Assembly: GCF_036373705.1 (NCBI RefSeq)
Contig: NC_089867.1
Span: 14,857,501-14,921,500 of the forward strand
DNA: 64,000 nt
Reading direction: 5' to 3'
Origin: Amia ocellicauda
Taxonomy: Eukaryota; Chordata; Actinopteri; Amiiformes; Amiidae
This document shows, in pieces, positions 26,457-39,300 of this stretch; the first letter of the stretch is position 1; the number at the start of each line of letters is the position of its first letter. Below the pieces are notes generated by a model. The model searched no databases. It was not told the DNA's origin and saw nothing but the letters and a program-made list of their open reading frames with translations. The position numbers and the translations under genes were made by a program.

Positions 26457-29400
26457 ATGGAGCGCTCCGTGGGCTCGCTGCAGGAGCAGGCGCTGAAGAG
26501 GAAGGAGAGACTCAAGGCGCTGAGGAGCAAACAGTTGCAGGTAAGACCGCAGGGAGAGACGGGGAGACGACAGGACAGTGACCGGTCGTGGCCAGGACAG
26601 AGCGCGGCACTAAGTAGTGCAAGGCCGGGACGGGTGGCCGGTGTATACAGGTACACACGCTGCAGGGCCGTGATTAACAGGCGACTATAGCGGTTGTAAT
26701 TAAGTATTATCACTCTGTTTTTCGTGGCGAGGCGTGCTTTCGCTGTTCCATAATCAATGCCCATGGTAATTAAGAGTCAAGTTGTGTTTTAAAATGTTTT
26801 CACCGAGCCGTCAACGTTAGCCGACTGTAATCTGAGGATAAGCTTAATAATTGTATATAGTTATTCGCAAGGCTATGAAGAAGTGCTTGTTTATTCATAT
26901 TATACTTTCTCATTGTACTTTAAGCGACGCTGTGTGTGTGAGAAGAAAACGGCAACCTGTGTTTATATAGTTAACAACTGAATAAAAAGCAGGAGACTGC
27001 GTATGGCACGACTGCATCCGGGTCAAAGGGCAGATACTGTGTGCTTGTACTGGGTCAGAGGCAGATTTCCGCAGATCTGCGCTCCTCCTCCAATGGGACC
27101 AGTGTGCTTCTGTGCTGTTGCTTGTCACGTATCCGCCTCCCGTGTCTGCATTTGCACAGTAATGATCCGTTATTGATCAAGCACCGAAGCATCACATCCC
27201 TGCTATCATTCAAAAGACCTGTTGATTAACACAACCAGTTACATAAACACTTCCCCAAATTGTTAGCAAGGTAAACAATCGGACTCCTCCGCCTTCTTCC
27301 CTGTATACACTACTCCCTATAAAGGCAACCTCTTTCACTCACAGCTGTAATAAAGACTTTGTCTTTCCACTTGTTTTGATGTACAGTATCAAACCAGGTC
27401 ACACCAGCACATCTTTTTTAATCTTCCCATCTTTTAGGTGATCTTGTAGTTGTTTTTTCATCTTTTGGGATTCATTCTCTATCTTGCTTTGTCCTTCTCT
27501 GATCTGTTCTTCTTGCAGCGTCTGGCCCATTGCTATTTAACCTATTCAATCTTTCAATAATGTCACATACCTTTTTTTATTCTCCATTTATTTAATGTCC
27601 TTGCTTTCTTAGCATGCATCTTTGTTGTTTCCAAATATAAAGCATTTCAAGGACACATGATTGTTTTTTTTAGAACCTTTATTAATGCCGTAAGTTGTCA
27701 TTAAGGAATAAATGTCAGTAATGCCTCTCCCGGGGGTCTCTCACAGCACTACAGTCCAAGGGCAGAATCTAGTTTGTGGTTTGGTTCCTGTTCCTGCCGG
27801 GCCCCCTGTGTGTGCGGTTGCTGCCTGGTTTCTAAATAGTAGTAGGCCAGCTGTGTCCCATTGTTAGAGCTCTGAACCATACATTAGTAATGTCCTGCGT
27901 TTGTGTTCCTGTTGAACAGATGATTTGTGTGCGAGTGTAAGAAAGTGTTTGACTGTGTGTAAGTATGGGTGTAGGGTAGAGCACAGTGAGCGGCAGCACA
28001 CCGGGCCTCCGTCCCCAGGGAGGCTCCTCTTACCTGCTCTCTGCGGAGCCAGGCGAGCACGCAGCCATAGTAACCCCGCAGCCATCACCTCGCATCTGCC
28101 GCAGAGACAGATGAGACTAGAGACCTAAGAGCCGGAAGGAGACTGAGGGACCATCAGTGCTTGCCATCCCTTTCAAATTTAAGTCACATCTACTTAATAA
28201 AACATTTTGGCGGCCCACACCATTATAGAACTTAAAGGAAAACTTTACATTCAGAGAGAAACATGAGCTTGTTTTGATGTAAACGTTTTGTTAGTCTGGT
28301 AGGAATAATTTATTAATTGATTTGATATTTTATTTTTCTTGCGTGTCTCTTCGTAAATTCATTGGCATACCCGAAAGTAGAAAATTTAACAATGTAAAAC
28401 AAAGCTGTATAAAATCTATTGTTTACGTATAATAATTCGGGTGACATTTAGGTCCAGGCTAGGTTAGGGTCAGAGTCCTAGGTAAACGAAGGCTTTTGTT
28501 AATGTTGGTGTTGAGTTTCTAACTTTCTACTAAGGTAATGGATTTGGATGTAGACTTGTGTGAACCTAGCTTGACATTTTTGTGTTTAGGGTTTGACTGT
28601 GGACTGCTTTCGTGGGTTAAAATGCTGCAGGTAACCTCCTGATGCAATTTAATTGGGTATTGTGTCAACTCTGCATTTGGCAATGTATTACTGTTAAGTT
28701 CAGATTTCAGTCATGATTTAGTTGTTAAGTTAATAATTTTTCATCCCGTTATGCAATTGGGATGTCTATGTGCAAGTAACCTATTGTTATAATGTGAGAC
28801 ACCTACTCATCTTCACATATTTTGTGGCACACATTCTGTCAGGAGATTATTTAAGATAAGTAAATGAGCGGTTAATTCTTATTCATATGTTTTATTTTTC
28901 CTGTGTGTGAGTATTTCGATAATTCATTGGCACACCCGTACACCCCTGAGGGCACACCTAAGTTCCACCACGCTGGTTGGGAAACAGTGCTGTACAGTGC
29001 GGCTCAGGGCTTGAGATTTAACAGCAACCTGGCTCCCATTCCCAGTTCTTTCAGTGTTTGACAGAAACCATAACCGTGGTTTCAAAACAGCTTCCTTGCA
29101 AGATGGGCTTTGTGGATTATTTTCAACCCACACTAGTATTTTCCAGAGGATAATCTGTCAACACTCTGTGCTGTGCTTGTCTACCTCACTCCGCCCCCGA
29201 TCCGTGGCCTGTGTGTGTGGCTTGGTGTTGGCTGAGCGCCGTTCGCCCCTGTGTCAGCACTCCTCAACACTTCCATTGAGCTGATCAATCTAACTCCTTC
29301 TCTTCTTCCTCCATTCCCAGGGGAGGGAGCCTGAGGATGGGGAGCCGGGCAGCAAGAGAGCATTGGGAGAGAGAGAGGAACAGCAGCAGCAGCAGGAAGA

Positions 29401-29783
29401 AGAGGAGGAGAAACACAGGTGAGTGTCCGTCTTCCCCCTCACACCATCATTCCTGTGTGTGTTTGTGTGGCAGAGGACTGCCAGGCAGAAGCTGCTGTTG
29501 TAGCTCCGCTGGTGCCGCCTGTGTGGGCAGCAGTCAGTACTGCTTCAGAGCCAGGCGCTGAGAGGATTAATTACACATGGAACAAGACGAGAGGGAGACT
29601 GTCAGGGTGGAAACAAATACAGAGAGAGAGAGGGAGGACCGGAACTTAATATCAGCAAGATAAACTGAGGGGAAGTTCAGCACTGACAGATTCCCCACCC
29701 CCACCCTGTCAGGAGAGGCAGCCGCTTCAGAAGGAGCTCTCGCTGTTTATGTTAATCTCAGGCTGAATTCCGAGCGGAGCTCT

Positions 29784-29819
<36 letters not shown>

Positions 29820-32804
29820 CTGTCAGTCAGTCTTTGTGTGTGTGTATGACTCTGCTTCTCTAGTATCAGCTCTGCAATCTGCATTTCAAGAGACTCTATT
29901 TTAAGTCTCCCAAAAACATTAATCCTAACATCCACACAGGACTTTTTCCATTGTTAATGTTTCACTGCAGTGTAGTAAGTCACACCTCAGGGGATCAGAC
30001 ACCGGCAGGAATAATGCACTCTGACTGCAGGGGTTGTTGAAGGGGGAATTAGCATGTGCACAGCTATTAAAATAAACTGTAAAATACACTCAACCCTGAA
30101 CATTCAGAAGTGTTTTAGGGAGGCGAGATATTTCACTATATCCACACAGCCCATCACCAGTTACATGGCTTATAAAATGGCTTGTTAAACATTGAACAAC
30201 GTAGCTATCACACAGTATTAAAACTTTTAAATATAACAATAATTGCGTTTGAATCTGTGCCGTTGTATTGGTGCCATGTGTGTGAAACTAGATTATTCAT
30301 CACTGTTTATCAAGTGTAAATAAATCACTAAATATTGGCTTTTTGTCAAACAACTCTCAAGTTGTTCAAAAGCCATGTCTGCAGCTTATATAGATTAATT
30401 TGTTTGTGTGTATATACACATTTTTAATTATAGACTTTAATCCAGAGCTTATCACTGTCAGATCCTTGCTGCTATCGTCAATATTATTGTTAATATTATT
30501 ATTCTTGTTGTAAATGTGAAGTATTGTAGCAGATGCCTTTATCCCAGCAGCGTGAGGCAGAGTCATGGAGACCTCCCCTACGCAGTGTGTGGGTTGTGCC
30601 GTCGATCTTTTATCACCACAGTTTAACTCTTTAGCTCCCCCGCCTCTCCTGCCCACCCAGGTTGTGTGTGGTCTGCAGGCGAGACCCCCAGTGTGGGCTG
30701 ACAGTGTTCCCCTCACCTTGAAGGAGAAGGCTGTGTTTACTCTGCCAATGTCACCAATTTCCACTCTCAGCATGACAACAGACAGATTCTTTACTGGGCT
30801 TCTCAGGGTGTAATGGTATTCACACGCACACTCAGATGCGCACAAACACACCATCTCCAAAGAAATGCTGAGAGAATAAATCAATATTTTGTGTTATTGT
30901 TATTATTTTCTACTGCCAGCCTGATCCAGGAGCCTTTGGGGCTGGGAATCATTATTCTGCAGATGTTTTCACGCAGTAGGAGCTGCATTCCTCGAAGCGG
31001 CTCTGATCAGGGATTGGGTGCTTTTGTAAGATGTCAGAAATGGTATTTATTGAGTCGGTTCCAGTTCTCCTTTTGCGGGGCTGAATGAATTAATCTCTTG
31101 TGCCGTCTCCTCTCCTGTCTGAATCCCCTTTCATGAGCTTCAGGGATGGAGCCGGATCTGTGATTCCAAGGGCTTAAACTCTGCTCTTATTCAAAGGACG
31201 TTATTTATTTATTTATTTATCTATCTGTTCATTTATTCCTCAAAGCCTGTTTCTGCAGCGTACTGGTGAAATCCGTAGGACACTGAAATAAGCTAGCTGG
31301 CAGGGAGGATCTTTGACATCCAAGGGAGATTATAAAGAGATTAAGTTTAAAGAAGATTAAACATTCGGTTTGCTTTAATTTGTTCTTCCTGCGTGCGGTT
31401 CTGTTTGTACCGATCTCCTGAAGATTGCTGTCTCCCAGAAATGTGAATGGGTCAGGGGGGAGAAATGCATTCACATCAATGCGGTAATATGCCTCTGGTG
31501 ATGCAAACCATGCAGCCTTTAAAGGTTATGATTTGACAGACGGTCTGTATGAAATATGAGGGTGCATTACTGGCTTACTGATCCTCTCTGGACTGAGTCA
31601 GAGATAAACAGTCAGACACGCTGTGTGTTTGTATGTGTGGGTCTGTTCAGTGTCTGCTTGCTGGGCAGGGGGGGATATTGTACTTTGGGCTCTACTGCCA
31701 CCTGCTGGAGCGGTTTGGTAAAATAATGTAAAAAAAAGACGTCTCACCCCTTCTGTGCATCTGTCTTCCAGGGAGCTGAAGTTGAGGAACTACACTCCTG
31801 AGGATGAAGAGCTGCGGGAGAGACAGGTGCCCAAAGCCAAGCCAGCCTCAGGTAAGGAGACGGAGATACAGAAGTCACTGCATAGAGCAGATCGCTGACA
31901 AATACAGAGGACACAGATCACAGGTCTGATAGTGACGCCACATGGCATCACACTGCCTAACAGTGAGAGTACAGAGCTGACATGAGGAGGCCTGCTGGGC
32001 TGTGTGTGACAGGGCTGTGTGTGTGTTTCAGTGGAGGAGAAGGTGAAGGACCAGCTGGAGGCGGCGAACCCCGAGCCAGTCATCGAGGAAGTGGTGAGTG
32101 AAGAGAGAGAGGACACAGACCGGAATATTGTGATACTTAAAAATGCTGACTTTTCCATGACCTTCCTGTCTATGGAAATACTTGACACCCCATCCACATA
32201 TTGGTTCCCCACGATCCTGTAAGTCTGACTTTCTCCTTCTTGTTTTCCTGATGTAGGATTTGGCTAATTTGGCTCCCAGGAAGCCTGACTGGTAAGTACC
32301 GCATCGCCTAATCTCTCTCTCTCTGCATGTTGTCGTAATTAGGTAATTAAGTAATGATTGTCTCTCACATTTGTTTTGCCGTCTCCAGGGACCTGAAGAG
32401 AGACGTGGCCAAGAAGCTGGAGAAACTGGAGAAACGGACGCAGCGCGCCATCGCAGAGCTGATCCGTGAGTGCATGCGCCAGTACAGTGTGCCGTGAGAT
32501 AACCAGGCCGGGGGAGGGGGTGTGATGTGTTTCAGGCTAATGAGGACCGGTGAGAGCAGCACAGACCATTATTAATGAGCTGTGAATGGGTGTGCCCTGG
32601 TTCTTGAAATAGCATATCCGTGGAATTGGTGTTCAGTTACTGTGTAGTTTAGCAAAAGAATTAGATAAATGTTCTGCTCTCTCTATCTCCCTCTCTCAAT
32701 CTCTTTTTCTCTCCGTTTCCCCAGGGGAGCGTCTGAAGGGCAGTGAGGAGGAGCTGGCCGAGGTGGTGGGGGCAGTGCAAGAGGGTGATGCTGACTCTGA
32801 CTGA
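26457..32804 (+). CDS. ccdc12: ccdc12, coiled-coil domain protein 12 (7 coding exons, 171 aa)
   Basis: Exons: 26457-26540, 29321-29418, 31772-31851, 32032-32093, 32257-32291, 32389-32465 and 32725-32804. All have GT..AG introns and consistent phases, totalling 516 nt. The N-terminus has the family's LKRKERLKALR helix. Exon 2 is a Glu/Gln-rich variable linker. Exons 3-6 carry the conserved core (ELKLRNYTPEDEELRER, LANLAPRKPDWDLKRDVAKK, KRTQRAIAELIRERL). The acidic tail ends DADSD. CCDC12 belongs to the cwf18 family and is a component of the activated spliceosome in the nucleus. The length is close to the human protein (about 166 aa). Intron 1 is the longest (2.8 kb). Poly(A) signals AATAAA lie at 33226-33231 and 33239-33244. 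The Gln run in exon 2 is longer than in human. Confidence 0.96.
27040..27130. repeat. Diverged interspersed repeat, shared with about 42395-42475
   Basis: Both places contain a TCTGCG-type stretch, then GCGCT, then CTCC-CCAATGGGA with similar spacing. They share no coding content. I take them as two old copies of one unclassified repeat. Confidence 0.4.
28315..28375. repeat. Diverged repeat unit, copy A
   Basis: The segment TTTTATTTTTCTTGCGTGTC followed by AATTCATTGGCATACCCG recurs in diverged form at about 28887-28940 (AATTCATTGGCACACCCG). Both lie in ccdc12 intron 1. Confidence 0.5.
28887..29005. repeat. Diverged repeat unit, copy B, with additional tail
   Basis: This repeats the block at 28315-28375 and continues into a tail (TTCCACCACGCTGGTTGGGA then AACAGTG). 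Similar tails are familiar in interspersed fish repeats. Family unknown. Confidence 0.45.
29787..29817. repeat. (TG)n microsatellite in ccdc12 intron 2
   Basis: About 15 TG units, read directly. Confidence 0.9.
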
Positions 32805-33225
32805 GCTGGCGAGACACGGTGGGGGGCGGTGGTGGTTCTGGCCGCACAGTTCTGACTCCACCTGGACTGGTTACAGCGTGTCTGTCTGAGTTTGTTTCAC
32901 TTTCACTGTCACTGTGTCTGCCTGCCTGCCTGCCCGCAGCTGTGGCAGAGAGCTGGGTCAGACACCGTTATGGGTGCAGGAGCAGTAAGCCCACCCCCCA
33001 CCCGCCTCTGCTCAGCCTGCCACCCACACAGCAGGCAGGAGACCCAGGGGCCACTCGCTCTGCTCTGGCTTCTCAGATGGGTTCAGACATTAATGGACAG
33101 TGAAAGTCAGTTTAGTTTGGGATATGAAGCAGAGTCCCCTGTTTTTGTGTATTAGAGGCAGCGAAAAACAAAGGTTATATTTTTACAGTCAATATTGTAC
33201 AGATCTTTTTTTGTGTTTTTTTTGC

Positions 33226-33258
33226 AATAAAAATCTGAAATAAATGCCTGGTCTTTAT
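33226..33258. terminator. Facing poly(A) signals of ccdc12 (plus) and cnbd2 (minus)
   Basis: On the plus strand AATAAA occurs at 33226-33231 and 33239-33244, about 420 bp after the ccdc12 stop. On the minus strand AATAAA is encoded at 33253-33258 (TTTATT on plus), about 580 bp beyond the cnbd2 stop. An ATTAAA variant for cnbd2 at 33396-33401 is also possible. Use of each signal is inferred. Confidence 0.6.
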
Positions 33259-33834
33259 TGTGTTTGTTTGAGATTCTTTACAATCCACTGCTTTCACACA
33301 TGGTCAGAATTTCTCTTTAGAAGTGCTACAAAATGAGGAATCGACTTTAGTGATCTTTAAGACCTGCAGAGATGTCTGCTCCTGTATTAGAATAATTTAA
33401 TCGGTCTTCCCAGGTGCCTTTGTGAAATTTCCCTTAATTCTCTTCACCCTCTCACAGGTGAAACAGACACAAGGTTTCTAATTAAGGATTATAATAGTGA
33501 CTCTCCTCACAGTCTCTCAAGCACCTAATAATAATATGAGGGTGTCCAGTACAGAGGTGTCAGAAACGGCTGCAGTTTCTGGGATAATGTTATTCTTATC
33601 ATTGTTATTGTTGCTTGAGCAGTACAAGCTGTACAATGAGTAATGGGTGTCTGAATGCCCTGGTGTCTGGTTTGTGTTGCTGTGAAGCTCAGACGTGCTC
33701 CTCAGCAGAGAATTTGTAGTCTGACACCCCTCTTCTGGTTTCTGCTGGTTCTGTTTTCCAGTTGTTGTCTTGTGCTGTGTTGAGAGGTCGATACAGCTGT
33801 CTGGGTCAGTGCTGTGGGCTTTCCTGTCCGAGGG

Positions 33835-35449
33835 TCAGTAGGTGCGTCTCGTCTCGTATGATTTGGGGATGGCGATGGCATGGATGAGTCGCAGGGCCTC
33901 GTCTCTAGGGGGTGCGGTCTCGTCTGTGGCAGCCCACACCTGCACAGAGCGCACAGTCACAGCACTGCAGCCTGGACAGCCTGGCTAGAGTGTCTGTCTG
34001 TGTGTATCTATGTGCGTGTACATGTCTGTACCTAGTGTGCGCACTCCTGTGTGAGAGCGTGAATGGCGTGCGAGTGTGTGGTGTGCGGCCTGACCTTGTC
34101 CGAGGCCGGTGTGGGCTGCGTCAGGTGCAGCAGGCCCCGCCGGTTGATGTCCCACTCTCCGCTCCTCTCCCTGCTCTTCCCCCTCTCTCTCCTCCTCCTG
34201 GCTCCCGGGCTGTTCAGGCCCCCGCCCCGTCGGATCGTGCTCAGCACTTCACTCTTGAACACGCGCCAGCGGTTCTGCTCCAGGAAGACCTGGCACAGCT
34301 CGTCGTCACTGCGGCAAGGAGGGTCACTGTAGTGCAGTGCCACAACCCACCCTTCCCCGTTTCAGCACTGTCCCACTCAGGGCTGCAGTCACTGTATGCA
34401 CCGCCGGGATGCTTTTCTTGTGTCTGTGATTGTGTGTTTAGCATCATAATTAGCTCACCCTGCCTGGGCTATTCTCAGTGGCAGTGCGCTGTACCTGGGG
34501 TAGGGCTGGGCCTCTCTCTGCAACCTGGCCACGGTCTCCCAGTCCGCCAGCTCGCTGAACTTGTCCAGTTTCACACGGATGACCTGTGACCCCTGGCTGA
34601 CCACCACCATACCGCGGGGGTCCATGCTTTGTGGTGGTGTAGCCCAGTGGGGGTGCTCTCCCTACAGACATATAGCAGATGCACTCAGACACACATGTAA
34701 AGATGCACAGGATAGATGCACAGACTCGCTCACTATACCTCCAGTGGCATCCGACCATCTCTCTCCATGAAGCTCTCGATCTGCTGCACGTCTACTGCCC
34801 TCTACAGGTTGGAGGAAGGAACACCGTCAGTAAAGAGCAGATACTCTAGATAGATGGAGTGCACTAAGGCCCACAACTGTACAGGATGTCTGGGGTGATA
34901 GATTGTTGAGCTTTGTCTTAATTTTAAGTTTTAATCTGCTGATGAATGCATTAATACAATGACGACTCACAACATGCTGTCCGGGCTTCAGTGAGTCGAT
35001 TCGTAAGTAGACCCCTGCATCCATCTCCTGGGGGAGACTCCTTGCTGCCACCCCCGTGCTCCCACTGGCTCCCTCCCTGTAAGGATAGCAGTCACTGAAG
35101 TCAAGCTTTCAACACAGACCCTATTGAGAATTAGCCACCCACAGCAATGTACCTGAACTTCATGGGGGTGTCCTGGCTTGCTCCTGTCCCCCCACTGATG
35201 GGGAGCTGCTCCCCTGCCTCCCAGGGTCCCACAGCCTGGGCATCCAGTAGGATAGAGACTTGGGGAAACAGATCCTGGAGCTGGGCCACGGAGGCAGGTG
35301 AGTTGGCAGGGGAAGTTCTCTTTTTTTCTGTGAAATATATAACAGTTATTATTAGTAGTTACAGTAATTGTATTTGTTTATGTGCATTTCTTGTTTTGGG
35401 GGGGCTTTTCATTTGGCTGGCTCTCTCTTATAGACACTAACAATGATCA

Positions 35450-35513
<64 letters not shown>

Positions 35514-38074
35514 GTTAAACCCCAGACTGACTGATTGATAGCTCTCACCTGCCAGTCCCCTGCCCTGCACTTTCCACTGGACCGCCTCCTGTTGCCTGAT
35601 CCACCTGTGATAAGATGGGCACTGGCTCAGCTCCACCAGACGCAGCACACTGCACTGTCCCTGGAGAGGGAGAAGGTAAACGGGTGTGCTGACGTCTGCC
35701 TGTGGAAGCTTTAAGCTTTAATGTGGGCTGAGTGTTTGAGTTGCTAGGAGACTGCAACCTTAATCACCTACAGGACCGCTATCTGTCACAGCGGCAGGTG
35801 TGACCTGGGTACCAGTGGGTGTTGTGTAGAGGCTGGCAATGTCAGAACCCACCATCCTGCAGTGCTCTGACCCAGAACTCCACAATCCTGCCCTTAGTGT
35901 GGGAACCTTAACATGTAAACGATGCTTTTGGGGGAAATGCTGTCCGCCAAAGGTTGCTAAAGGGAGCTTTACCTTGGTGATGAAGACCAGGTTGCTGGTT
36001 GTGCTGCTGTCTCTCAGGACCAGTTGGCCGTGAGGGACCTCTTCTGTCTTGCAGTGGTCAGCCAATGTCTCCAGTGCTTTGTCTGACCAGCTGGAGAATA
36101 GGGGTAGGGACCTGGCCAGAACAGCGACAGCTCTGTTTCATATAACACCCTCCAGCACAGAGAACACTGAAGACTCTCTCTCTCTCTCTTTCTGACTCTG
36201 ACCTGAAGTAGAGCTTTCTATCCAGTTCCTCTCTGCGCAGCTCCTGGTCCAGCTGGTGGTTGAAGAAGTCCTCTCTGTCCACGGCCAGTAGCTCGGTGTC
36301 CTGCATGCACACCACTGTGGCATTGCGCCGTTGCCCCTTCAATAGAGCCACATCCTGCAAGGGGAAACACACACTGACACACTGATACACTGACACACTA
36401 ATACTGACATAATATTTTACAACCTTCTATGCACTTCTTACTTGGAGTGGAAACTTTTCTTTAAAACCATTTTGAATCATCAACAAGTGGTTTTAAAGCC
36501 CTGACGTTAACCCTCTATCCCCCCCAGCCATGTAGCTCACACCAAAGCCCGCCCCCTTCCTCATGAGGATTGGCTCCGGGTCGGTGAAGGCGGAGCTTCC
36601 ATCCAAATCCTGAGTGACAGCGATGAGCCCAGAGAACACAAAGTAGAAACTGCTGCCTCTCTGGCCCCTCCGCACCACCACACGACCCCGGGCAAACCTG
36701 GGGGACAGAGGGAGAGAGAGAGGGAGAAGTTCATAAAGCAAATGAACAAGCAAGATGGGCCAAATGGCTTCCTCTCACTTGCTCCTCTCACCTCTCGTAG
36801 CGCACCACCCTGGCCAGTTTGAGCTGCATGTGTGGGGAGTAGCGGCGGAAGCTGGGCATGGTCCTCAGGGTGCTGCGCAGGAAACGCACGTCTTCCTCTG
36901 AGCGCCACGCCTCCGGGCACAGTGCCACACGCAGCGCCCGTGCGGGGAACCGGAACTGGGCACAGAGCGAGAGGGAGAACTCACTGACTGAGTGACTGAG
37001 TGGGCACACAAAGGAGCAAGTAAACTGACACAAACACACATTTAGACATACACTTAGACAAACACAAATACACAGGCACAGACAGACATACTGATATGGA
37101 CACACCCATGCACAGGGACATTCGGGCCCCACTGACCTCATACTGGCTCTTGAAGCTGCTGCAGTTGAAGGTGAGGTCACTGTCCCAGGACCCTGCCTCC
37201 CCTGACCTCTGCTCCTGGGGCAGAGAGGGAGGATAAAAGATAATTGTAGTACACCAGGGTAAAACTACGGTTCAATATAGGAAAGCAAAGTGAAATCATG
37301 TTTAAGCACACTAAATACAACTGTTTCATCATGGTAAATGAAAGGGGAAAACTGTCAGGTTACCATCCAGACATAGTGTGGTCAGAGATTCTTCAGTGCG
37401 TGTTTTTCATCACACGTGAGTATGTCCATTTGGTGTGAGTGTTCTTACTGTGGGTGTGCCATAGCATTGCCTCTGGTCTGCCCAGTAGCTGAACCCCAGC
37501 GCCCGCTCCGCCAGACCAGTCAGGGTGCGAGTGACAGAGGACAGCAGCATCACCCTCCGCGCTACTGACCGCAGGCTCAGAGGACAGACCGGCGCACTGA
37601 CACTCTGACACACAGGGACTGACTGACACACAACAAGGCACACACGAACGTTCAGTACTGACACACTTCTCACAAGGACACACATCGAACCAGACATATT
37701 GTAATATTGTGCGACACTAGTGTGATACCCTGTCCCAGCTCTGCACAGTACAGCCCTGCAACACACTGGAAGACACTATATTATCACTGTAACACAAACA
37801 AAGTATCCATCCATTGTGACAACTGCATACTCTGGAAAGTATGTGTTTACCAGCACACTGTGTACTCACCAGCTTGTCTGTGGCTCCCCTTCTGTCTGCT
37901 TCTCTCTGAAAGAGACCCAGAGACACGGTCAACCTGCCCACAGCACACACTACAAGTCAGGAGCGCAGAGGAACAAGGCTGAGAACTAGTGAGAGAACTG
38001 GGTAAACGGAATAAAGGAATACATTAATACATTCATATTCTGGTTTAAGAGGAGAGTACCAGTACCTGGCTCAT
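33835..38074 (-). CDS. cnbd2: cnbd2, cyclic nucleotide-binding domain protein 2 (15 coding exons, 603 aa)
   Basis: Minus-strand exons in transcript order: 38074-38066, 37905-37870, 37604-37449, 37214-37137, 36955-36792, 36697-36541, 36354-36203, 36090-35973, 35660-35549, 35327-35153, 35076-34971, 34801-34739, 34661-34495, 34308-34095, 33939-33835. All phases agree (1812 nt). The cyclic-nucleotide-binding fold spans about residues 130-245: RYERFARGRVVVRRGQRGSSF, then GLIAVTQDLDGSSAF, and the phosphate-binding cassette FGDVALLKGQRRNATV. The pattern of SSFYFVFSG, CKTEE, GQCSVLRLVELSQCPSY and the C-terminal SDDELCQVFLEQNRWRVFK matches human CNBD2 (about 576 aa). CNBD2 is reported to bind cAMP and to be needed for sperm flagella in mouse. 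The first exon (MSQ) and the acceptor of exon 3 are the least certain. The cassette Arg is kept (R210) but the usual RAAT is RNAT, and the usual Glu is Asp201. Confidence 0.92.
35455..35511. repeat. (CT)n microsatellite in cnbd2 intron 9
   Basis: About 28 CT units, located about 40 bp beyond the donor of the exon at 35549-35660. Confidence 0.95.
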
Positions 38075-39300
38075 AGTGCCCTAACTGCGTCGGTATCCTG
38101 CGGAGATTGTTTGTAGCAACAGATTACTGATTAAACACAGTTCAATCTTTGATTAGCACAGGCTGACAGCCATGACACAGATAACCCTCCCTCTCTCACA
38201 CACACTGCCCCAGTGCAAAGTCTGTGTGTGTGTGTTTTGGTGAGCTATAAAGCTGCCTGAGTGTGTTTGTGATTATGTATGTGTGGGTGTGTCATTGTTT
38301 GCAGCTGGGAGTTATGTGTTCTCAATGCACTGGTTAACACATTTCTCAGGATCTGAGTTCAAATTGACTGTATTTGTGCTCAGTCTGTGTATTGCCCTGA
38401 AATGAACCCATTCATCCCATTCACAGAATATCAAAATCCTTATAATTATTATAATTATAATTAATAATAATAAAAATGATTTACCTTAAGTCAGGGGACA
38501 ATGTTAAGTTCCCTCAACATTGAGGGGATGCGTCCGCCCCTAAACCTACGCCTATGATCTAATGTATGCATTCACTTTAACATTAGTGTTAAAGAATATT
38601 ATAATTACAATCTCATTCTCATTCTCATTCTCAAACACATCTGATTTACAGTTTCCGGGGGGGGGGGGGGTCTCATTCAGATGATCACAGATTACTCAGT
38701 TTCGATTGGATTTCTTTGCAGATAGGCTTGTTTTGTTCAGAACAACCTAACGTTTAATCCAGTATATATTATTTGATGTTCTATCAAACACAGATAAGTT
38801 CAGACCCAATTATGTAAAATCAGTGTGTATTCGTACACTGTTAACAGAGTTTTCCATCTTAACATTTTGAGCTCTCTATGGGTGTGTGTTGCTTCTACCA
38901 AAACGTGGATGGTCTTGTTTTGATCAGTAGACTGTCTGCTTCCAGAATATGTCATAATTGTCAATATTTTCTGAGATTTTGTATTCCTACTCAGACCAAG
39001 TAGCCCCACATCCCCATTTCAGAATGCGGCGTTAATGCGTAGGGGCTGTAAAAACCATATTTTTCATATCAGAGAATGCTTCACATCTTTAGAAAGCTGA
39101 GAGTCTCAGCTTTCATGGCATAGCAAACAACGCAACAGTGAAGAGTGCACATGGGATTAAAGAGAAGTACATGGATTTGCTGCCCTTTTAAGGGTATCAG
39201 AGGGGTTTGTCAGCTTAATGGGTTACATTTTGTTAAAAAACATGATTACATGATTTGTTTTTATCTCCAATTGTTTATTTGTTCTATGCTTTAATTTCAG
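38075..39300. other. Upstream flank of cnbd2, no gene seen
   Basis: This presumably contains the cnbd2 5' UTR and promoter. A 14-base G run occurs at 38657-38670, a CATTCT tandem near 38610-38635, and a perfect 10-bp-arm inverted repeat (AAAGCTGAGA/TCTCAGCTTT) at 39093-39113. Confidence 0.5.

Noticed and set aside
33912-34589. 225-codon plus-strand open frame
   Set aside because: It is antisense to cnbd2 exons 13-15, whose phases and homology are clear.
38610-38640. CATTCT tandem considered as a CRISPR-like or satellite array
   Set aside because: Only about four short units without spacers; an ordinary microsatellite.
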